From contig PDUO01000003.1 of the NCBI GenBank assembly GCA_003008705.1, forward strand, positions 1,744,793-1,808,792: 64,000 nt of DNA, given 5' to 3'. This document shows, piece by piece, positions 34,871-45,841 of the stretch (positions are counted from its first letter, which is position 1; the number at the start of each line of letters is the position of its first letter). The notes beneath the pieces are model-generated. The model was given only the letters and a program-made list of their open reading frames with translations, was not told where the DNA came from and did not search any database. Position numbers and translations under genes: made by a program. The stretch comes from Pezicula radicicola (Eukaryota > Ascomycota > Leotiomycetes > Helotiales > Dermateaceae).

Positions 34871-35698
34871 GCAGAGTAGAGCGACTCAATAGAGCTTTAA
34901 CGTTAAGAATCTTCGAGATTTGTGTTACATACTTTTTGTATCTTATTTAAGAATTATACAGAATCATTTGTCGCCTGCTGCAGCAGAGAACTTTTGTATA
35001 TATTTAAGTGCTAGTCCTTCCAGCTGATACATTTGGTAAGGCGTACACTACGGCATACTAAATTAATATTATACCTTCTATACCTTTGCTATACAATAAC
35101 CTAACATTAAACTGATAAGTGTTAGTGAATAACGGCAGTTACTGTATAAACAAAACGAAATAGGCCATTTATTTTACTGTCGCTTAGTTTTCTGCTGCCA
35201 ATGCATGTAAAAAAATTTTAGTGGTACAACTAAGATGAAATTAAGATGAAACGCCCAGCAAAATCAATCGTTCGTGGTTCTTGGATTGTTTGCAGTATAG
35301 TTAGCTGGTGTTTGTAGTTAGGCTATGAAAGGGCTTGGGTGACAAAGGGGCTTGGCTTAGTTTTTGGGTTGGAGTAGTGAGTAACTGACTTGATTTAGGT
35401 ATCCCACTTGATCTGGGTAACCCACTTGATCTGGGTAACCCACTTGATCTGGGTAACCCACTTGATCTGGGTAACCCAATTGATGTAGGCAACTCAAGAA
35501 ATCACATTTAAGTTCATGTTACTGCTGGATTGATTCAATGTATTGATACTTGAAACCAACTACCTAAGTATTGGTATGATTTGTATGATGAGGACAAAGC
35601 CAATATGATCAGAAGGATCTATGGCAAATGCCGTTGAAAAAGGGATTATTTCGTCTCGTTTCCCCGAAGGTACTTTGAGTTGAAAGTACAACGTACTA
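34871..35698. other. Intergenic between convergent genes, with minisatellite
   Basis: AT-rich 3' flank of the permease followed by the 18-bp minisatellite listed separately. No gene recognised. Confidence 0.5.
35388..35495. repeat. 18-bp minisatellite, six units
   Basis: Four perfect tandem copies of acttgatctgggtaaccc (35406-35477), flanked by one diverged unit on each side (35388-35405 and 35478-35495). There are no spacers, so it is not a CRISPR array. The period is a multiple of three and the reverse strand reads as a GLPRSS repeat, but no gene context supports coding. Confidence 0.9.
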
Positions 35699-37866
35699 TC
35701 ACTTCATAATCTCCTTGCCCTTACCCTTTCTAACTTTCTCCTGCTGAGCATTCAAACCTCGGATAGGAGCAATAGTTGGAATGGCGTAAGGCCTATAACC
35801 TTCCGTCATTGGAGCAGGAGACATAACATCACCTCTACCAGCACCAGCCATAGTACCAATTGAAGATAGCTGTCCACTTCCACTTCCACCAGCACCAGTA
35901 CCAGTACCAGTACCCATTGAAACCAATCCACGCTTTCCTCGGCCGCGAACATTTCTAGCATCTTGCTTTCTAGCCATAGCAGTAATCTCCATCTCAGAAG
36001 GCTCCTCATCTATTTCATGTTCGTCCCATCTCAAGACAACATGACACTTTCCTCGTCCCATAGAACCCTTGATCGATGCCCAGCGACGAGCCTCCTCATA
36101 CATGCGTGTATAGAAGAGCTCCCACCATTGACCCTGGTAAGGGCATGGGATCTCAGCACCAAACTCTCCATCATGGCGCGATGGACCATCTTCACCACCT
36201 AGGACTTCTCTGGAAAATCTACGTCTGATGATTGAATATGTCTCATCTGACCATGGGAGGTAGCCATCAGATGAGATGGAATCAAAGGTCGGCATGCCTT
36301 CTACCGAGAGGAATTGAAGAGATGGGAGCATTGGATTGGGATTAGTAATGCTGCTAAACTCGAAGATTGGGATTCCAGCATGTGAAAAATCGAAGTCTCG
36401 TCGCTTGGATAGTCGCTTTGTACCGGGAGGTAGGTCTTGCGGGTAATGGTATTGTTGGCATAGCTCTTCCTTGTAGATGACATTCTCAATGGCAACTCCG
36501 TAGTCGGTGACATTACTCAAGGGAGCTGCGAAAACGACCCAGGAATAGCCCATTGCCTTTATAAAGTTTGGAGGAGTAGGGACATTGCTGTATACAGAGT
36601 TGGGAGGATGGCCGACAATGGGGCGTTGAACAGCGAAGTGGATCCATCGCTCTATAGAACGAGTGATGCCATTTTCGGTGGGGATTTCGATTGGCCTTTC
36701 ACCTTAAGTCAGTCATAGTCTTGAAAGCAAGGAGCGAGTAGGAATGATGCTTACAGATCAACCTCATAGTAAGTGATGCGTTCTCTAACTCCTTGGGCTG
36801 CAATATGCTTCAAAAGAACATTGCTGTGTTGGTTGGTTCTGAAGTCAGGTGTGAGATCGTGAAAGGAAATGCTCTTGCAATCAAGCTTGTACTGGCCCAT
36901 CTCCTGACCCATTTTGGTTAGAAATGTTCTAAGTCCTGCACCATTTCTTGAGTTAACGGCATGCGACAGCAAAGGATTTGTCCAGGCACTTGGTGTGATC
37001 AAAGAACGTGGGGGCGTAACAGAAACAGAAGGACCTCCTTGTCGAATGGGAGTGCCTTGTCCAATTGAAGGACCATAACCAACTGCGTTGAACGAATTGC
37101 CATGTCTAACCGTGTTGTCATTGTCAATCGCGTTGTCATTTTCCACTGTCATAAATTGGGACGCAACTGGAGATTGGCCGACGACAGGAGTGCCACGTCC
37201 ATGATCAGCGGTTGAAGGACGAAAGTCATCCATAAAACTATTAGCACCATGTCCGCCGTCATCCGCGCTTGAAAACCGAAAGGTACCTGTGAAATTATTA
37301 GCATGATGTCCGTGATGAAAGTTCGTAAGCCAAGAATTACCTTGACTTGGACCTGCACCATGTCCGCCATCCGCACTTGGAAGACGAATGCCACCTGAAA
37401 AACCATTAGCTTCATGTCCGCGAGAAAGCTTTGTAAGCCGAGAGCGACCTTGACTTGGACCAGCAAATGATCCTACAAAAGTAGAACCATGTCCGCGGCC
37501 ATCCGCAGCGAAAACCCGAGAGTGAAGAGCAGCATTGCCTGGCAATGAACCGAATTGTGTATCAGGGATATCAAAAGGCAACTGGTTTTGAACACCACTG
37601 GCCTCATGAAGTCGACCAGAAGCAAGAAGTACGTATGGCAAGCGGTTGCTAACGTGGTCCTCGAGCTTCTTAAGTGCATCCTGACATTTGGGACTATCGA
37701 GATGTGCCTGTGGAATTGGTCCATTCAAAGGAAACTCGTCGTAGAACTCACGGTAAGACATATCGAGCTCATCCAACTCTGGGGTCTGGGCCCGAGCGCG
37801 AGGTTCGACGTTTGGAGGAGGGAGAGTAGGCGGAAAGGTAGTTGGTGGAATGTTTGGATCGTCCAT
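35699..37866 (-). CDS. Hypothetical protein with internal GH-rich repeats
   Basis: Two exons on the reverse strand (37866-36755 and 36695-35699; 59-bp intron, CTG codon split) give about 702 residues starting MDDPNIPPTTFPPTLPPPNV. I do not recognise a family. Residues about 140-250 contain tandem degenerate repeats of roughly 36 residues: GPSQGRSRLTKLSRGHEANG then GPSQGNSWLTNFHHGHHANN, each ending near SADGGHGA or SADDGGHGA. The second half looks globular (ERWIHFAVQRPIVGHPPNS, MGYSWVVFAAPLSNVTDYGV, QGQWWELFYTRMYEEARRWA). The tail is basic and Gly-rich (VRGRGKRG, RKGKGKEIMK), suggesting nucleic-acid binding or nuclear location. Low-complexity segments are Gly/Thr/Ser runs. Confidence 0.75.
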
Positions 37867-38401
37867 CGCGGCGGTTGGTGCGAGAGGTGTTTGGTGTAGT
37901 TGGACTCGATCTGATTTGATTGAATGAGGTTTTTAACAAAGGGGACTCAAGTAGAGCTCGAGTATTCAAAGTAGCACCACCTATTAGACTTTGAATAGTT
38001 GGCACTATTCAAAGGCAGATGTTTTGGTGATGGTGGGTTGTTGTTGTGAAGTTGTGGGTCGACGCGCCGCCGCGGTTGAAGAGGTTGAAAATTCCTTAGC
38101 TCTTGCGACGGGGATGAACTGAGGAAGTTTGGCCGCAATCCGCAGATTTCCGTCCTATTCTGTGACGGACTTACAACCTGTCTGTCAGAATTACTCTTAA
38201 GGTCATCCCCTGTGGTTTAGGAGCCCATCCGAGGGGGACTGCTCGCTTAGCTCGCTTAGCAATCAACTGTGAGAAAGGTACTTACTGTTCTCGCGGATGG
38301 TCACTAGTGCTTTCTTCCCAAGTAGTGTGTAAATAGGAAAACTCCATAAAGTATTGGCTGAAAAAAGACATGGGGAGATCTCTTATACCGCCCATCCCTT
38401 A

Positions 38402-38735
38402 GTCGACAGAAAATTCCATCTCTTTTACGCGAGCATGTTACATACGCAGCTAGAAGAATCACTGTAGCTTTACATCTCCCTAGCTTCAAAGGGATAAACA
38501 CTGCGCAGGTTTGCTGAGAGTTCTTGGATTTGTCATTTGCCAATGACATGCGAGTTGTGCGTGGCTATCTCTTGTCTACAGAAAATTTAATCTCTGTTAC
38601 GCGAGAATGTTGCATACACAACTATAAGGGCCATTGTAGCTCTACAGCTACGTAGACTCAAAGAAGCCAAACACTAGGCTGGTTTGCTACGAATTTTTGA
38701 ATTTGTATTGTACTGTACCTATGGCATAGTCGAGT
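38402..38735. repeat. Diverged tandem duplication, unit about 170 bp
   Basis: Unit 1 begins gtcgacagaaaattccatct at 38402 and unit 2 gtctacagaaaatttaatct at 38574. Both continue with ttacgcgag(c/a)atgtt, then ctgtagctttaca or ttgtagctctaca, then gcaggtttgct or gctggtttgct, and the ttggatttgt/ttgaatttgt region. Divergence is roughly 25-30 percent by eye. Confidence 0.75.
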
Positions 38736-39309
38736 TAGGATTAGAATTGTTTCTATGACATAAGCGTCAAGTGTGGCTGATCTACATTTCTTCTGAACCC
38801 GCGAAACTTGTCAGCGCGACATCTAGTAATTGGCAATGCTACGTTAACATCTAACTTCTGGCTCTGCAATCCTGCGAGCAGTCAAGAAATTCTGCAATCA
38901 TCGCAAGTAGTGGCGCACTACATTCGGTTTTCCAAGCATCCCTTGATTGAAAGAATGGGAAATCGACCCCTCAGTTGCTTAACATCTGGAGCAGTCTACA
39001 GTACCAACCTCCTCGTCGCTTCTCAAACGCATTCTCAAGCAGCCAACAGACAGCAATTCCCTCGATATTGGAGCACTCAAAAGTATTTCAACTCACATCA
39101 CCACTATAGTAGTTCCCAAAGAGCTAAAACTATCCGCAGCCAGCATCAGCGAACAATAAAAGCTAAAACCACCCAAGTCTGCGATACCGAAGATTAGCGC
39201 CAAACCCATACCGGAAGTTAGAGCAGCAAAGTCGTAGAGCAGCAAATCCAACACCTATAAACTTCCTCACCGTCCGCATCGTATCAACCGCGGCGCAGAC
39301 CAAAACCGG

Positions 39310-39625
39310 AATCAAAACCGAAATCGAGAAGGAACGCGGATAATCGTGCTAGATGGAGATCAGGGATAAAGGAGGAAGGTATCCATTGATAGGGGTGTGT
39401 TTGAGGATTGATTACTGGCTGGAATGCCGATGCTCACAGGCTATTTGCTATCATTAAAATGCTATCGCACTCAAATCAAAACCGAAGCCGATAAAAGAAT
39501 GCGGACAATCGTGCAGGCTTCACACAAGGGTTAAAGAGATAAGGGGGGGTATTGTTAGGGGTGCATTTTAGGATAGTGTAAGGGTTGGGAACATATATGT
39601 TCACGGGCTGTTTGTTTCCAATAAG
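39310..39625. repeat. Second diverged tandem duplication, unit about 160 bp
   Basis: Unit 1 (from about 39310) carries aatcaaaaccgaaatcgaga, gcggataatcgtgc, ataggggtgtgttt and tgctcacaggctatttgc. Unit 2 (from about 39474) carries aatcaaaaccgaagccgata, gcggacaatcgtgc, ttaggggtgcattt and tgttcacgggctgtttgt. The order is conserved. Confidence 0.75.
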
Positions 39626-40417
39626 ATACTACATTATTGATATAGGACACATACCAACTCAGAATTTATCAAAAAATAAAGTCATGTCAGACAAGAGCCC
39701 TACTTTATCCCTTCATACCAGCCTTTGCCTATCAAAGATCAAAGTAACCAAACAACACCCATCTTTCTCTCATCCACCACATACACAAACACAACAACAA
39801 AGACCCCAATGACCTCAAACACCCTAAACCACCTCAAACCCCCTTATAGCCTTACTTAATACCTATCTCACTTATAAAAAAAAGAAGCACACTCCCTATT
39901 TAAATTCTGAATTTAGCCGACAAACTAAGTGATAAACAGCTCGCGTAATACAATAACTAAATCAACATTAACAGCACTTAAAAATACCACATAATAAAAA
40001 AGAACAAGCATAGAATTTATAGATGTTTCTCCTATTGTAATAAAAGAAAAATATCCTATCGTCCCACTATGACCATTTACAAAGACAACTAGCTAGCTTT
40101 ATTCCACAAAGGTTTAATCCCTTACTTTTTCTGATTGTATAACTACCTAGTAGCACACTTATAGAATAAAGATTTTTCACATTACCTTTACCTTCTTATA
40201 GAGTAAGGACTCACTAGAAATATAGCGTAACTTGCAGGCTGATATGTAGCAAGCTCCTTGTTCTATTCATTCTATTTCTATCTAAGTCACTAGACTCGAA
40301 ATTAGAATGTATTAAAACTTTTGGAGGGAAAGCAAATGATATTATCTCCCTGTAATTAACTATCAGAGCCACCACCACTCTCCTTAACCCTTTTGTCGTT
40401 CACTCAGCATGGACATC

Positions 40418-41775
40418 TCATTTACGGCCTTTACTCTCCCACGGACGACGCCAGTCCATGCACCTTGTCCTGTACAGAATACAATAATTGCATTTTTGCG
40501 TCTTTTTCTTATCTTTAAAGATTCGACATCCCTGGTCATTTTCAGGTGGCTTGACGGTACAATGATGGCATTTGCTAGAGCGTAACTTACCCTCGTTTCC
40601 ATTAATCGCGTCAAAAAGCTCTGTTTGGTTCTCCCAGTTTATGAGATACCTTTTTTGGTAAGCTCTAGTACAATGACCCTGCTCTTCTTCGGGCTCGAAT
40701 TCGTTCGGAGAGTCTTCGCCAAATAATATCATATCAAGGTCAATATTTGATGGGAACTTCGGAGTGTCTTCATCAAATATTGTGTCAAAGTTTATCCTTG
40801 ATGAGAACTCCGGTGAGGGTGTTTGAAGACCTTGAGTGGTTACACAGGATCCATCTCCATTATTTATTCTCATCCCCGGATTCTCCTTTGGGTATTGCGG
40901 TTTGTTTTGAGCTTCCTCATGAAATTTCGAGAGAGAGTCACTACTTGGACAGAGAGTTGTCTCAGGTGGCTGTAAAGGTCTTGACTCTAACTCAGGCGTC
41001 TCCTCAGGTGTCATTAAAAATTGGGACCGGATTCCCTTTGGTGGATCTGGCGGGTGCTCATTCGATCTCGAGAATGAATTCTGACTAGAAGGGAGCTGCG
41101 GCTCAGGGATATCAAGGGGTATACAGAGCATTATACTCTCCGACTCATCCATTGCTTCGAAGGCTAGTCTGAGATGGGCCTTGCATATATCGTCTTCCGG
41201 ATGTTTCATGCTAAGGAGGTCATTGTAGCCGCCCAAAACACGCCTTAACTCTTCCCAAGTTCTCTTTATTTTCATCCATTTCCACCTCTTAATTACCTCG
41301 TCGTAGAGGAAAAAAAGGAGCTGGGGAGTCTTCAACTGAATATGACCTGTGTATATATCTGGGAATCGTGTTACATGTCAGTCACCAGCTAGCAACAGAA
41401 TTGGCCGGAAGACCTACATTGAACACTATGCAAACGGCGAAAAGATATTTCATGCCCAAATGGATCGCTGTCGAGCATGTGCTTCGTGTCTGACTCGGGC
41501 CATGAAAATCCTTCCAGAAATGGCAAGAAACAATTCTCCATGCATGCTTCATAATCGCCATAGAGATCCATAGGTATGATGATTTCAGGAAACGATCCAG
41601 GTTTGCATGGGTCGTAATCATCTGGCTTCTCCAAACGTGAGCGTAGAACCCACCAGTTGCGGTCCACGTCTCGTCGTATCGCCAGGTGTTCGAATGAGTC
41701 GAGATGAGGGCCCAGACCTCTATAGTTGAGGATAGCTGGCCCAAATGGAATGGAATAAAAGGCTCCAGCTGCCAT
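40418..41775 (-). CDS. Hypothetical protein with C-terminal Zn2Cys6-like cysteine cluster
   Basis: Two exons on the reverse strand (41775-41418 and 41346-40418; 71-bp intron with GTGACTGAC branch) give about 428 residues starting MAAGAFYSIPFGPAILNYRG. The N-terminal third (FEHLAIRRDVDRNWWVLRSR, FPEIIIPMDLYGDYEACMEN) is not recognised. A Pro/Ser/Glu-rich middle, probably disordered, contains paired motifs SSRINFDTIFDEDTPKFPSN and NIDLDMILFGEDSPNEF. The C-terminus has six cysteines spaced C-X2-C-X10-C-X11-C-X2-C-X6-C (KCHHC ... QGC ... KCNYC ... TRC). That matches fungal binuclear zinc clusters except for a longer first loop (10 rather than about 6) and its C-terminal position. A DNA-binding role is possible but unproven. 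Confidence 0.68.
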
Positions 41776-42524
41776 TGTCTCGAAGATTGGTATACAATAT
41801 ACTTCGTAAGGTTATGACGTAGTCTCTATTCTCAGAAAAGCGTTGGATGTTCTGAATGGATACTATAAAGCTGCTGGTTTTGATGCTAAGATTGTTGTTT
41901 GGAAGTCTTTGGGAAGTTGCTCGTGTTGGGTTCATCACTTGTGACACGGTAACCTGATGTTCTTTCCATGGTTCTTTCCTTCTTTGGAGGAATGCAGAGA
42001 GTTGGTGCACTTGCTACATTTGAATTGTTCATGTGCAGCATGGAATGGTGAGGTTGATTATTGAGACTAGAAGAATGATTTGCGGCTCCTCGTTTTTATT
42101 CTTTAAGCTGAGTTGTACGGCGCAAGCTTAGTGTAGGAGTGCCATGAGTAACAACCTCACTTCTCATCTGATGCAAGACTTCAATTGACTCACAAGACTA
42201 CTCCACTTCCAAGAGGGGAAGGGACCGCATCGGCCTTTCACATGCTGTCATTGACGTCCACTTGAGATGTAATCATGCAATACAAATCCTTGTGGCTTCA
42301 AAAGAGCATCACAATTGCTCGCAGATCAACGTAATGGAAGCTTTCCCATCACGATTAAAGTAGAGAAGTATTCATAGAATTTATCAATCTAAATACACAC
42401 GTCTATGGCTCGCCAAAGAACATGAAAACAACTAACCAAAGAAGCAGAGCAAGCTAACAAAACAACAAAAGAACGACAAAGGGTATAAAGTCCCAAAACC
42501 ACCACTCCAACTTCATCCAATCCA
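41776..42524. other. Intergenic
   Basis: Promoter side of the Cys-cluster gene and 3' flank of the RidA gene. An overlapping frame at 41720-42010 has no recognised motif; an upstream exon for the Cys-cluster gene cannot be excluded. Confidence 0.45.
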
Positions 42525-43056
42525 TCAAATCCCACCCTGAAACTCACCAACACCAGTCTTCCTCGCCGTAACCTCAACTTCAATCCTCATAACATCATCC
42601 AATAAGCCCGCTTGAATGACACTAAAAGCAGGTCTCACATCACCTAACCACCTTCTCAAAACGGGCCAACAATCCCTCCACTCCTTACTATCAACAAGTA
42701 CATATCGTACTCTGACGATATCCCTCATAGAAGCACCAGCTTCGTTTAATGCAGAGGCGATGTTTTTGAATATTTGCTCTACTTGTTCTTCGATTAAGGG
42801 GGAGATTTCGCGTGTTTTCGGATCGTATCTGTGGTGTGTTAGGTGAAGAGTTCTAAGAGAGGTATTGAGTAATTGAGAAGAGGGATATCTACCCTGAACA
42901 TGCTGATACGAAGATCCATTCGCCGGATACAAGGGCTGCTGAGAAACTGGATTGTGATTCGGCTTTGGGATTGGCTGTTATGAGGCGGCGGAATGGTTTT
43001 GCGATCTTCGTGGCACCGCTTGTAATAGCCATTGAAAAGCGATTTGTTCTACTCAT
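42525..43056 (-). CDS. RidA/YjgF-family protein
   Basis: Two exons on the reverse strand (43056-42893 and 42828-42525; 64-bp intron) give about 155 residues from MSRTNRFSMAITSGATKIAK. Family features are SGEWIFVSACSGYDPKTREI (the usual vfvSGq.p.d..tgei strand), QVEQIFKNIASALNEAGASM, VRVRYVLVDSKEW and RPAFSVIQAGLLDDVMRIEV. RidA proteins hydrolyse reactive enamine/imine intermediates from PLP enzymes and form trimers. The catalytic Arg position is occupied (VRVRYVLV and the RIEVEV region). The lack of the usual GPYS motif near the N-terminus suggests a divergent fungal subgroup, so substrate is uncertain. Confidence 0.8.
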
Positions 43057-43830
43057 GATGTCGATTAAGATTCCGTCAATTACTTTCACGTGGTTCCGTT
43101 AAAAAGAAAGTCGTGAATATAATAATTAAATGATTGGTAGGATGTATATTTTTATGCAAAGGATTCTTTCTAGAAGCGACAAAAGATGCATGCATTAGCG
43201 AGACATGTGTGTGTGAAGGATGAGAGGGATGCAAGCAGTGTTTATAGATAACCGGGAGAGTATGGGGAATTCTTGGAGACCCCAAGTCGCCTAATTGTCG
43301 GGATAAGGGGGTCGCACGTATCTTGTTTGATAGGACTTGGTTTCTCTTGTGCTCAAATGCGGGCCAAGTACTTCGTATGGTGCCAAGCGAGATTTGTGCT
43401 TCAGTAATGTTTTCATTCTGCCATGGCGTGTGTTGTTCGAAACCTCCGCGTTCCCAGAGACCAGGTTGATCATTATCAAAGATCAAAAATAGGGACGGAA
43501 TACGGGGGTAGATATCTATCGAGTCGATTTTCCCCCATTGTTGATAGAAGGGGTTTAATCAACTGACGTTTGGACCGTTGGAAGAGAGATCTCTTGACCA
43601 CCTAGCGCTTGTGAAACCTGAGGACTTAAACTTGGCGATATAATTGGCGCACTTTCGTGGGGTGAATAGTCGTACGAGCCCAGTAACGCCCTGGAATTGG
43701 CAGTCGCATATACAAGCCACATGGCACGGAGCACGGAGATGGTGTATTTTTTGAATACATTCAGGTTGATGAATGTTACATCACATAACTGTAATGATTC
43801 ATCACGCCATTAGAACTGATCTGACTTTGG
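43057..43830. other. Intergenic
   Basis: Upstream of RidA and downstream of the DUF2306-like gene. A 136-codon reverse frame (43076-43486) covers the likely promoter and has low-complexity His/Pro/Ser content, so I do not call it a gene. Confidence 0.45.
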
Positions 43831-44897
43831 TCACAATGACTTTCTATCGTTGGCTTCTCCAGATTTCTTCTTATTTATAGACACCATCCTGAGTCTGTTG
43901 TCCTCGTCCTTCGTGGCCTGCAAATACCACTCAACTAACACGAAATTGATCAATGTTCCGGTCCAGAGTGCTGCACCAAAGGTCAATGTTGTAAGAGCCG
44001 CTGTCTGATCTGGTCGACTTCTGCTGAGTCCAGCTTGTACGACCACGAAGGCCTTAGTCGTTGTTTCGTTAAGACATATTGGATAATGCGAAAATAATTC
44101 ATTGGTGGGAAGTGATTTGGACTCGTATATGTGAGCTAGTTGCTCGCAAGTAGAGACTGTGTAAAATTTGTTTGGCTCAAATACTCTAGCTAGGACGAGA
44201 AATATAATGTTGATAGGACGCATTGTGAGTATCTCGTGTCGGAGTGAGTGGGTGATATTGTGAGTGGGAATAAAGAGGTAAGACTTACAGCGCCGGCGTA
44301 TGCCCAAGTCCTCAGCATCCAAGCGCGATGAACGTCAAGGTTTCCACTTCGAATTCCATGGATAGCTTCGGCCATAGCAACAGTGATAAGGAGGGCAAGA
44401 CTGACACAGGCAATCTGAGTCGTAATAGTGCCCCCAAAAGCCCAAGGAGACACAATTACAGCCGCTGAAAAGTCAGACATGACACGGCCTTATAAAACGT
44501 ATGACTTACTGATGTTGCCAATGACAAGAAGTATTAGCACAGCACGACCCAAAACCCGATGTAATGTGGTATATTTCTGTCGAATTACAGGTAGGAATTG
44601 CAAAGGCATGAGTGCACCAGCAGCTGCATCTGGTCAGTCTAGAATTTTTGGCGAAGAGAGAAACCTACGAATAACACTCCGTAGATGCCATTTCATTGCC
44701 TGCCCTTTGAAGCCGTCTCTGAACCAGAACCACTCTCCCGGTCTCGATTGCCTACCCCAGTGTTCATAATCGATACTCTTGATACGATATACGCAAAACA
44801 TACTGAAAATGCACGCAGTTGAAAGGAAAAGAACAAAGTTGGATGTCTTTGAAAACCCCGTTTGCCTTCTGAGCAGTTGGAAAGTAGGTTGAGACAT
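43831..44897 (-). CDS. DUF2306-like multi-pass membrane protein
   Basis: Four exons on the reverse strand (44897-44669, 44629-44510, 44464-44289, 44232-43831) give about 308 residues; every junction keeps phase. Hydrophobic segments include NFVLFLSTACIFSMFCVY, GALMPLQFLPVIRQ, VLGRAVLILLVIGNI, TTQIACVSLALLITVAMAEA and LTTLTFGAALWTGTLINFVL. The motifs YTTLHRVLGR, HRAWMLRTWAYAGAILTMRP and the pattern of helices match fungal DUF2306 proteins. Conserved His residues (LHRV, VHRAW) recall heme-binding membrane proteins, but the function of the family is not established. The start is the first ATG (MSQPTFQLL). Confidence 0.82.
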
Positions 44898-45841
44898 TGC
44901 CACTTAATACTAGATGATTCAATGAGCTAATGGAGAGTACCCACGAATGACTTCATGAAGCATCTTACATATATGTGGTCAAAAGCTGTCGGCCATCAGC
45001 GTTCGGCCGTAGGCTTGAGGATTGCCTCTTTTGGGCACTTTTGAGGCACAGCAACTGCTTTTCTCGGCCTCAAGATCTGTGTCGAAGGGAAGAGGTTCCG
45101 AGAGCTGACAATTCGGAAGACGCTGATTGGGCAATGCGATCAAAAGCTTTTCGCATATATAATCCACTGAGGTGTAATGTGTATAGTATACTCCACATAG
45201 AGGATTGTCTGGCGTCGTGATGTTGATGGTGTTGAAGACGCGTCAAGAGAATTGTACGAGTATTGATTGAACCTCGGTGTTCGTACTCGCATCGCACAGA
45301 TTCTCTAGCGCTCCATGCTTCACTCCTGTTCCCTTGACGCCGCAATCAAAACAAAATCACCAACCTCCATAAGCGAATCATAGCGAAATGAATTAACGAA
45401 TGCACCCATACTCACTTCCGATTGTAATTGAAGAATCATTAGCGTCTTGGTCTCATCTCACGCTACCCAGCAAGCTGCAACGGTGCCAGACTCAATCTCA
45501 AATCTCCCCGTCAGTGTAGCATTTTTGCTCGCAATGAGAGTGCTCAAGTTCACCCGGCAGATATATATGTCAGATAGAGAACAATCTTAATAATATGCGT
45601 TGGAACTCGAAACTGGAAGCACTGTTTCGAAGCGTTGCCGTGAGCCTTCACTTCCTTGACGACGCTGTCTTCCAAAAGTAGGGACCCTTTCCTGGCTATC
45701 TAGGTACTTTGGTATCATACCTACGAATTCCTGGCTTTCCTCTCAACTCGGCCATCGTGTGGAAAGTCAACAAATTCCAATCCTTTCTCGAGCTTTCTCG
45801 TTGAATCGACCAGGTCCGAATGGCCGCATCCTTTGCACCCT
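44898..45841. other. Intergenic
   Basis: No supported gene. Frames on both strands at 44975-45345 overlap each other and show no family motif. It includes the promoter of the DUF2306-like gene. Confidence 0.45.

Larger units (their letters stand above)
37867..40417. other. Intergenic region with two tandem duplications
   Basis: About 2.5 kb without a supported gene. It contains the two duplications listed separately (38402-38735 and 39310-39625). From 39840 to 40340 it becomes AT-rich. A 129-codon frame at 38808-39197 has no recognised motif. Confidence 0.5.

Noticed and set aside
35301..35492. Reverse frame with GLPRSS repeats as a possible repeat protein
   Set aside because: It arises solely from the 18-bp minisatellite; no start context, no neighbouring exon and no family.
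35388..35495. Regular repeat that could suggest a CRISPR array
   Set aside because: Units are contiguous with no spacers, and the genome is fungal.
38808..39197. 129-codon open frame
   Set aside because: No motif, no splice partners, and it lies between tandem noncoding duplications.
43076..43486. 136-codon reverse frame upstream of the RidA gene
   Set aside because: Low-complexity His/Pro/Ser content and position over the likely RidA promoter.
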